A stretch of DNA of 64,000 nt, taken from assembly GCF_024868665.1 (NCBI RefSeq), contig NC_079904.1, forward strand, positions 18,189,272-18,253,271. Direction: 5' to 3'. Below, in pieces: positions 56,921 to 64,000 of this stretch; position 1 is the stretch's first letter, and each line of letters opens with the position of its first letter. A program made the translations under genes and the position numbers. The notes below the pieces were generated by a model. The model was not told where the DNA came from. It saw only the letters and a program-made list of their open reading frames with translations, and ran no database searches. The DNA is from Triplophysa rosa (lineage: Eukaryota; Chordata; Actinopteri; Cypriniformes; Nemacheilidae).

Positions 56921-57193
56921 GTGTGTGAGCTCGCAAGCACGATGTCAGACATTGTAATATTCTCTGGCCCCCTCACTGCTTATCGTGGTGATGAGATTTA
57001 TAGCAGATTGTCATCACTAAATGGCTGGTTGTCTGAGTGGTGCCTGCAGAATGATATAGTTTTTATAAATAACTGGAAGAGTTTTGAGGGCAGACCTGAC
57101 CTGTTGAAACGAGATGGTCTCCATCCCTTCTGGGCTAGGGCTTCCCTCCTGTCTAGAAATATGGCACAACGTCTTAATAATGCTAAAGCTTGA
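56921..57193 (+). pseudogene. LINE ORF1 esterase C-terminal part (copy A)
   Basis: 90 codons with IVIFSGPLTAYRGDE and KRDGLHPFWARASLLSRN. The catalytic Asp/His block (DGLHP) is kept, but the Ser block is outside the truncated copy. Confidence 0.85.
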
Positions 57194-57319
57194 CTCACTG
57201 GGGCCCAGGTCAGGGAGCAGACAGAATGTCTTAACCAACTGTCTACTTGCCATCTCACGTCGCAGACTACACAACATGTACAACATGTAATAATCCCTTC
57301 TCCCAAACATCACAAAATA

Positions 57320-57742
57320 GTGACTGTGTCTGTCCCCCGGATTAGCAAACATAAAATAATGCATAAACCTCTTGAAAGTAACTTAATAAACGTTAAACAA
57401 ATGAAACATGAACAAAATACAGATAATCAACTGTTACGACTCGGATTGCTAAATATTAGATCTCTCTCTAATAAAGCACTTTTTGTTAACGATATGATAA
57501 CAGATCATAAAATTGACATGCTCTGTTTGACAGAAACATGGCTAAAACCAGATGATTATATTACTTTAAATGAATCTGTCCCCCAAGATTATTATTATAA
57601 ACATGAGCCTCGTCTAAAATTTACAATAACTCTTTTAGCATTTCCCAGAAGTCGAACTCTAAATACAATTCTTTTGAAGTCATGGTACTTCATGTTTCAA
57701 CACCTAATACTAAGGATAAAACATTTTTTAAATTTATTCTAG
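57320..57742 (+). pseudogene. LINE ORF2 endonuclease N-terminus (copy A), frameshifted
   Basis: Reads like 13818-12418 ([29 protein letters not shown]) until EPRLK, where the 25-bp deletion moves it out of frame. It stops at 57742. Confidence 0.9.
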
Positions 57743-57919
57743 CCATTGTATATAGGCCTCCAGGGCACCACACAGATTTTATTAAAGAATTTGGTGGGTT
57801 CTTATAAGAACTAGTACTGGCCGCAGATAGAGTCGTTGTCGTTGGTGACTTTAACATCCATCTAGATAACGATACAGATGCCTTAGGAATGGCTTTCAAA
57901 GACACTCTTAACTCCATGG

Positions 57920-57994
57920 TGTCATGGCTCTGCTTCATTTAGTCATGTTTTTCTTGGTCCTGTAGCAGAGCCATGACAAAGCCTTTGGTTATGT
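57920..57994 (+). repeat. Gypsy-type LTR 5' fragment with covarying stem
   Basis: Starts TGTCATGGCTCTGCT and closes with AGCAGAGCCATGACA (57964-57978). Homologous to the first 60-75 bases of the LTR at 5798. Confidence 0.75.
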
Positions 57995-58102
57995 GTGGAG
58001 AGAAACGTCTTGGTTACGGATGTAACCTCGGTTCCCTGATGGAGGGAACGAGACGTTGTGTCGAACCGACAGAATGGGGTTTGTCTTGAGAACCTATCAT
58101 CT
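57995..58102. mobile_element. DIRS-like terminal fragment
   Basis: Contains GTTCCCTGATGGAGGGAAC and CGTTGTGTCGAACCGACAG, shared with 6455-6520. As at 5798-7015, it directly follows a Gypsy-type LTR fragment. Confidence 0.55.
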
Positions 58103-58104
58103 TC

Positions 58105-58361
58105 TTAAAGTGATAGTTCTCCAAAATAATTAACATTCTGTTATCATTTACTCACCCTCTTGTCATTTCCAACCTTTATGACTTTCTTTGTAGAACACAA
58201 AAGAAGATAATTTGAAGAAAGTTGGTCACCGAACAGCACTGGACCCCATTCACTTCTATTGAATGGACACAAAGCCAATGCAAGTGAATGGGGTCCAGTT
58301 AATAACATTATTCATTATATCTTCTTTTGTGTTCTGCGGAACGAAGATCATTTTAACGAAG
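58105..58361. mobile_element. TTAA-type hairpin MITE (copy B)
   Basis: Duplicate of 53344-53600, essentially identical. Confidence 0.7.
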
Positions 58362-60681
58362 AATATTATCTTTCTTTTTTTTCAATTAAAGTGAATCTTA
58401 TATACTTTGAGTATGGTTTGGGAGTTTTCCTGGTGGGCCTCTGGCAAATGTGTGCCGGCCCAATCTGGACAAAAAGTCAGAAGCCATAATATTACATCTC
58501 TTTTCTATGCATTTGGATAAGTGCGTCGATCATGCGGGCGCTGCCGACAAACGAGCGTGTGCGTGCGCATGCGAATGTACTGCCCTCCCCCTCCCTGGCT
58601 GTTATGATTTCTGTGTCCCAGTGGTTTAATGCAGCAGCTCTAACAAGTGCTCGTCAATGTCAAAAGATTGACCAATCAAATTAAATAAAGACCGGCGTTG
58701 ATAGAATTCCAGCCAATGAAATTACAGATACCACGCAGCATACAGGCTATCTGAAGAAATTTTAGCCAATCAAATTGAAGGAGGTTGAACTTACTGTCGG
58801 TAGGCGGGTGCTTAACATGCGTGAACTCCAATGCGGGGATTCAGTTTTAATGATGACTGTGCAGTGAGACGTAAGAAGGCAAACATAACAAAGCCAACGG
58901 TCTTACAATAAAAATGTTAAATGGTAAGATACAGAGATGCAAACTTACTTAACTTTTGTGAGTTTTGCTGCTGATACTTCGAAAAATGAAAAATGGTTTA
59001 TCACATAATTTAAGACGTGTGTACGAGTTAACATGTCTAAAAACACACTGAAACAGATAAGATTACAGCATATGAGGCATAAAATATGACTGCGTGTATA
59101 TAGTCCATTTTATTAGCATGGAAGAATTCAATACTGCAGACTGTGTAGTTTTTAAAAGCTTATTAAGTTCTTTTTATTAAGCAATATGTACGCTACTTAC
59201 TTATTAAGCCCAAAGAGTGAATGTTTTCTCTTCTCGATTTATAAATCCTAAACACTAACCTTTTAAGACTATAATGTTTGATTTTGGACTTTATAGCTAA
59301 TGTAAAACAATATTTGTAAAGTCTAGTCACACCATGTCATGGTCAGTTTAAATACATTATCTTATATTACAATAAATACTTTATATCAAATGTATCAAGT
59401 TTGTTGCTTAGATTGTACTGGCCTTTACTGTTTACTGTTTAATGTTTTATTGACTTTGCAAGTTGGCATGAAAGGTCTTAAAAAACACATTTTCATTTAT
59501 GAATTATAGTGCTATAGAATGGTTTGTGCATCAGTGTGTTGTTGTGTTATGTTATGTTGTGAACTGGGTTGTGTGGGCCGCACCTGCTGAAGAAGTCCAG
59601 GGCCACTTTTTACTCCTAGTCCGCCCCTGGACATTACGAACTATTCCAGATTAAGGCCAATACATGGCATAATTTAAACGCTGTCTAGAAAAATTTTGTG
59701 TATAAAACAGCAATTGATAACCCTGGTTGCTGGGACCCACAACTATGTACCTTTTGTATGTCTTTTTAAATGACAAAAACACAGAAACTCTTTGCTAATG
59801 AGCTGGTAAATGTACTCTGTTCAATCTTATACTTTTCATCTGAGAATGGTTTATAATGTTTACTCATAAAACCTTATGTAGACAGAATACAAAAGTCAAG
59901 GACAAATTATACAACCAATGGAATCGAGAGAGTGGGGACTTAACTTTCTGTTCCCTTTCCAAATCAAAGATTACTTTCTCAATATAAACAGGCCTACCAG
60001 TACTGATGTTGTAGCTTTAGTAAATCTTAAAAATAAAAACATTAAAGGAGTAAATTACCTGAAAATAAAGATTCTGTCCTCACTTAACTGTACCCTTATG
60101 TTGTTCAAACCCGTACTTTCTAATGCATAATGCAAAGGTCTTCTGAAATCATACAATGACTTTTTGTTAAGAGCCAGCCGATTAAGATTGTTAAGAGTCC
60201 TTTACACAGGAAATGGAAATAAATAAATGTGGGAAACAATGCTTTGCATATAACCACAATTTTTTTAAATAAATGTTTTAGAAATGTTTTAAATACTGTT
60301 CTGACTACACATGTTGGTCAGTTGAATGCCACTCTGGTAAATTACCTTCAGATACAGCAAAATATTCGAATTATTCGAATATTCGTGTACTTTTAGTGCA
60401 GAGTCTCACACTGCTGAAGACATGTTCCCAACATGATTTGCATGGGATTGAATAATGAGACTGAGTAAATGTCAAACAATTAAAAATAATGAGAACATGA
60501 TGAGACTTAATAATTTTTAGTCTATAGAGTTTTTGTGACATTGTTGGTTTTAAGAAGTTAACATTGTGCAGAACAGTAGAGCATTTGCTAAGGCGGAGAA
60601 CAGACTTATTATACATTAAAATAATTATCATCTGGAACATTATTTTTTATTAGAATGAGTTACATTTTCATTCAGGTCTGA

Positions 60682-61408
60682 ATGTTATGGTCCTGCCTAC
60701 AACCAAAACCAGAGGACACTGCCACACCAGCAGCCCTCTCCACAATCTGCATGCCTCGTTTGATCTCAAGCGAGTCTTTGCATATCTCAAATCACATTCT
60801 CATAACTTTCGACCTCAACCTGACTCCTCCTGATACAACACTCATTCTTCCACAGGTCACCTTTTGGCATAAACTACATTCACACTCTCGCCCCGCCACT
60901 GTGGTTTCATTCACACTAGCTCCCCCTAAACAGTTCTCATGACTGGATAATAACAGTGCTACTGACATTTTGTTTCACCCTAACATCCTGCTTAGACAGA
61001 TTTTGCCCACTTATTGTACATCCAAACCAGCCCACGGACCCCCTCCAACGTCTTGCTATCTAATGTTCTCCATGAGCATCGCTTCAGAGCCGCTAAGAAA
61101 TGGCGCAAATCGAAAGAACCCACTGAGCTTCACACCAACATACTACCACGGGAAAATGTACAATTCTTCTGATTTTCGGACACTTTTTCAAACTTGCCGG
61201 TCTCTTCTTTGTCCTTCTCCTCAACCCTTGAATGCCCTTTATTTATGTGTAAATAAATGACTACTATCAGTGGCCACAACACCTACTTTAACCACAAAAT
61301 ACACGCACAAACAAATACTGTAAGCTCCTCAACCTCTGCTGAAGCTTCAAAGATCATACTTTACAATCATCCTACCGCCAACTCGCTTGATCCTATGCTA
61401 GGAATCTA
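60682..61408 (+). pseudogene. L2-like LINE ORF2 fragment (copy B)
   Basis: Duplicate of 55919-56640 with one or two base differences. The same frameshifts are present, so decay predates the duplication. Confidence 0.6.
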
Positions 61409-61688
61409 TGAAATCCATTTTATTTTGTTGTAAATTGAGTTTTATTTTTTTCACAAATCCATTTTTTATATAATGGCAATATACTGTATCTGTACACAAT
61501 TCTTGAATACTACAGTGTTTTTGAACCTCACAAAATTAGAGTAAAAATAGGGCATAATGTATAACTCTGTTAATATAAACCAGTACCTTAACCAGAACAG
61601 TTTAATTTTCTTTATTTTTTCTTTTATCAGGCTACTAAAAAAGATAATTATTAATATTTGAAAAGATTTAAAAGATAATATTAAAGAG

Positions 61689-61961
61689 GTGTGTGAGCTC
61701 GCAAGCACGATGTCAGACATTGTAATATTCTCTGGCCCCCTCACTGCTTATCGTGGTGATGAGATTTATAGCAGATTGTCATCACTAAATGGCTGGTTGT
61801 CTGAGTGGTGCCTGCAGAATGATATAGTTTTTATAAATAACTGGAAGAGTTTTGAGGGCAGACCTGACCTGTTGAAACGAGATGGTCTCCATCCCTTCTG
61901 GGCTAGGGCTTCCCTCCTGTCTAGAAATATGGCACAACGTCTTAATAATGCTAAAGCTTGA
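61689..61961 (+). pseudogene. LINE ORF1 esterase C-terminal part (copy B)
   Basis: Same 90-codon remnant as at 56921-57193, with the same translation. Confidence 0.85.
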
Positions 61962-62126
61962 CTCACTGGGGCCCAGGTCAGGGAGCAGACAGAATGTCTT
62001 AACCAACTGTCTACTTGCCATCTCACGTCGCAGACTACACAACATGTACAACATGTAATAATCCCTTCTCCCAAACATCACAAAATAGTGACTGTGTCTG
62101 TCCCCCGGATTAGCAAACATAAAATA

Positions 62127-64000
62127 ATGCATAAACCTCTTGAAAGTAACTTAATAAACGTTAAACAAATGAAACATGAACAAAATACAGATAATCAACT
62201 GTTACGACTCGGATTGCTAAATATTAGATCTCTCTCTAATAAAGCACTTTTTGTTAACGATATGATAACAGATCATAAAATAGACATGCTCTGTTTGACA
62301 GAAACATGGCTAAAACCAGATGATTATATTACTTTAAATGAATCTGTCCCCCAAGATTATTATTATAAACACGAGCCTCGTCTAAAAGGCAGAGGGGGAG
62401 GTGTCGCAGCACTTTACAATAACTCTCTTAGCATTTCCCAGAAGTCGAACTCTAAATATAATTCTTTTGAAGTCATGGTTCTTCATGTTTCAACACCTAA
62501 TACTAAAGATAAAACACTTTTTAAATTGATTCTAGCTATTGTATATAGGCCTCCAGGGCACCACACAGATTTTATTAAAGAATTTGGTGGGTTCTTATCA
62601 GAACTAGTACTGGCCGCAGATAGACTCCTTGTCGTTGGTGACTTTAACATCCACGTAGATAACGTTACAGATGCCTTAGGAATGGCTTTCAAAGACACTC
62701 TTAACTCCATGGGCATTAGTCAACATGTGTCAGGACCCACTCACCTTCGTAATCATACTTTAGATTTAATACTGTCTTACGGTATAAATGTGGACGACGT
62801 TAAAATCCTTCAGCAGAGTGAAGACATTTCGGATCATTATCTGGTATTATGTTTGCTTCACTGGCCTACGGCTGCAAATAAAACTCATTGTTACAAATAT
62901 GGTAGAACAATAACTTCAACTACCAAAGATGCGTTTCTCGATAATCTGCCCGAATTGTCTCAAATCATGAGAAATAACGTTGAAGATCTTGACATTACCA
63001 CTGAAAATTTTAATTCCACCTTCTCGGTAACGCTAGACAAAGTTGCTCCACTACGTTTAAAGAAGATTAAAAATGGCAGCCCCACACCGTGGTATAATGA
63101 ACACACTCAGGCTCTAAAGAAAGCGGCCCGAAAAATGGAGCGCAACTTTAAGAAAACTAAATTAGAGGTATTTCGTACAGCATGGAAGGATAGTATTCGA
63201 AAATACAGGAAAGCCCTAATAACTTCTAGATCCGCCTACTTTTCATCACTAATAGAAGAAAACCAGCACAACCCTAGGTTTTTATTTAACACGGTGGCTA
63301 AATTAACAAAAAATAAATCGTCAGTGACTTCTGATCCTGTATATCAGCATAGCAGTGATGAATTTATGAACTACTTCACATATAAAATCCAAGATATTAG
63401 AGAAAAAATTATAACAATGCAATCAGAAGTGAAACCCGCTGAACAAACTAACTACAGCGCCCTTAAGGAGAAAATGCAATTATTTTATACCGTAGATCAA
63501 GATGAGCTGTCTAAAATTATTAGATCATCTAAATCAACAACATGCATACTAGACCCTATACCTACAAATCTACTGAAAGAGATGCTCCCAGAAATTATAG
63601 ATCCTCTTCTTGGTATTATTAACTCATCTCTGACATTAGGACATGTGCCTAAAGCATATAAGGTGGCTGTTATAAGGCCCCTTGTCAAAAAACCCCAACT
63701 CGACCCTAGAGAACTAAGGAACTACAGGCCTATATCGAATCTACCTTTCATATCTAAAGTTCTGGAAAAAGTAGTTTCAACTCAATTATGCTCCTTCCTC
63801 CAAAGGAATGACATCAATGAAGAATTCCAGTCTGGATTTAGAGCATGTCACAGTACAGAGACTGCTTTGATCAGAGTTACAAATGATCTGCTATTGGCGT
63901 CTGACCGAGGTTGTATCTCGTTATTGGTGCTGCTAGACCTTAGTGCTGCATTCGATACCATTGACCACAGCACACTCCTACATAGACTCGAAAATTATGT
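62127..64000 (+). CDS. LINE ORF2: endonuclease plus reverse transcriptase (3' end outside window)
   Basis: Open from before the first ATG (62127) to the window end, over 620 codons without a stop. The N-terminal endonuclease blocks are all present: [49 protein letters not shown] and ISDHYLVL. The connector ([14 protein letters not shown]) and RT fingers/palm follow: [35 protein letters not shown] and [13 protein letters not shown], which carries the first RT catalytic Asp. YADD would lie beyond the window. It cleaves target DNA and copies LINE RNA. No damage is visible, but the copy lacks a 5' end and its promoter, so it could act only if read from outside. Confidence 0.93.
   Translation, partial: MHKPLESNLINVKQMKHEQNTDNQLLRLGLLNIRSLSNKALFVNDMITDHKIDMLCLTETWLKPDDYITLNESVPQDYYYKHEPRLKGRGGGVAALYNNSLSISQKSNSKYNSFEVMVLHVSTPNTKDKTLFKLILAIVYRPPGHHTDFIKEFGGFLSELVLAADRLLVVGDFNIHVDNVTDALGMAFKDTLNSMGISQHVSGPTHLRNHTLDLILSYGINVDDVKILQQSEDISDHYLVLCLLHWPTAANKTHCYKYGRTITSTTKDAFLDNLPELSQIMRNNVEDLDITTENFNSTFSVTLDKVAPLRLKKIKNGSPTPWYNEHTQALKKAARKMERNFKKTKLEVFRTAWKDSIRKYRKALITSRSAYFSSLIEENQHNPRFLFNTVAKLTKNKSSVTSDPVYQHSSDEFMNYFTYKIQDIREKIITMQSEVKPAEQTNYSALKEKMQLFYTVDQDELSKIIRSSKSTTCILDPIPTNLLKEMLPEIIDPLLGIINSSLTLGHVPKAYKVAVIRPLVKKPQLDPRELRNYRPISNLPFISKVLEKVVSTQLCSFLQRNDINEEFQSGFRACHSTETALIRVTNDLLLASDRGCISLLVLLDLSAAFDTIDHSTLLHRLENY

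Larger units (their letters stand above)
53342..57919. repeat. Tandem segmental duplication, copy A
   Basis: Aligns with 58103-62711 at a 4761-4768 bp offset. Up to about 57,500 only a handful of differences are seen (for example CCGGTG/CCGGCG, a 2-bp AC insertion near 59487, a 5-bp insertion near 61485). Beyond that, within the LINE, differences become frequent. Copy A ends inside LINE ORF2 at 57919, and 183 bp of other repeats separate it from copy B. Confidence 0.95.
56905..57919 (+). mobile_element. 5'-truncated LINE (copy A)
   Basis: Starts inside ORF1 (esterase, equivalent to residue about 195 of the 14820-13951 protein) and continues into ORF2. It ends at 57919 within the endonuclease region, where a Gypsy-LTR fragment begins. 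A 25-bp deletion near 57617 removes the GRGGGVAAL block and shifts the frame. Confidence 0.9.
58103..62711. repeat. Tandem segmental duplication, copy B
   Basis: Direct repeat of 53342-57919. Its LINE is not interrupted at the point where copy A stops and continues to the window end. Confidence 0.95.
61673..64000 (+). mobile_element. 5'-truncated LINE (copy B), runs off window
   Basis: Begins inside ORF1 at the same point as copy A, keeps the ORF1 tail and an uninterrupted ORF2 to the window end. The identical 5' truncation point in both copies shows the LINE inserted before the duplication. Confidence 0.92.

Noticed and set aside
1..64000. tRNA, rRNA or other structured RNA genes
   Set aside because: I looked for tRNA-like A/B boxes and rRNA-like blocks and saw none I could support by eye.

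Overview
The window is eukaryotic, AT-rich and repeat-dominated, and it looks like teleost fish DNA, most likely a cypriniform. This rests on the mix of mobile elements: an L2/CR1-like LINE whose ORF1 carries an SGNH-esterase domain, DIRS-like pieces, Gypsy-type LTRs, Tc1, hAT and TTAA-type elements, an endogenous retrovirus and a TRIM. No complete host gene can be defended. An assembly gap lies at 1852-1986 and a single N at 16501.

Layout. 0.7-5.0 kb (minus strand) holds a host-like gene fragment built from tandemly duplicated small exons. A 34-bp minisatellite at 3.5-4.66 kb lies within or beside it. 5.8-7.0 kb carries a Gypsy-type LTR with a scrap of gag, followed directly by a DIRS-like fragment with a TATA box and a Cys/His-rich ORF1 start. 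9.0-28.6 kb is a nest: a gag-only Gypsy-type element (5' LTR remnant at 9.0 kb, gag and 3' LTR at 27.3-28.6 kb) is split by later insertions. One of these is a hAT-type unit whose two 14-bp ends lie 16.2 kb apart with matching 8-bp target duplications (10174-26360). Inside it are a reverse-oriented LINE with ORF1 and ORF2, a Tc1 remnant, a second DIRS piece, a 2-kb foldback element and several MITEs.

29.8-34.3 kb is a 4.46-kb foldback element with about 1.09-kb inverted arms, inserted in a MITE. 36.2-37.9 kb is a hAT MITE with 8-bp target duplication that contains a young 1.2-kb TRIM (two 326-bp LTRs with one difference, 5-bp target duplication). 39.8-48.1 kb is a degraded endogenous retrovirus with paired LTRs, a 4-bp target duplication and a roughly 19-copy tandem repeat in its leader; it sits inside a TTAA-flanked DNA element. 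53.3-64 kb is a near-identical tandem segmental duplication with a 4761-bp period. Each copy ends in a 5'-truncated LINE, and the LINE in the second copy keeps an open endonuclease-RT frame running off the window.

The genes present serve almost entirely the mobility of the elements themselves: ORF1 esterase/coiled-coil plus ORF2 endonuclease/RT for target-primed reverse transcription, remnants of retroviral gag-pol-env, and transposase remnants. The only probable host coding material is the duplicated-exon array on the left and a lone 3'-terminal exon at 18.06 kb that matches an exon at 5.0 kb.
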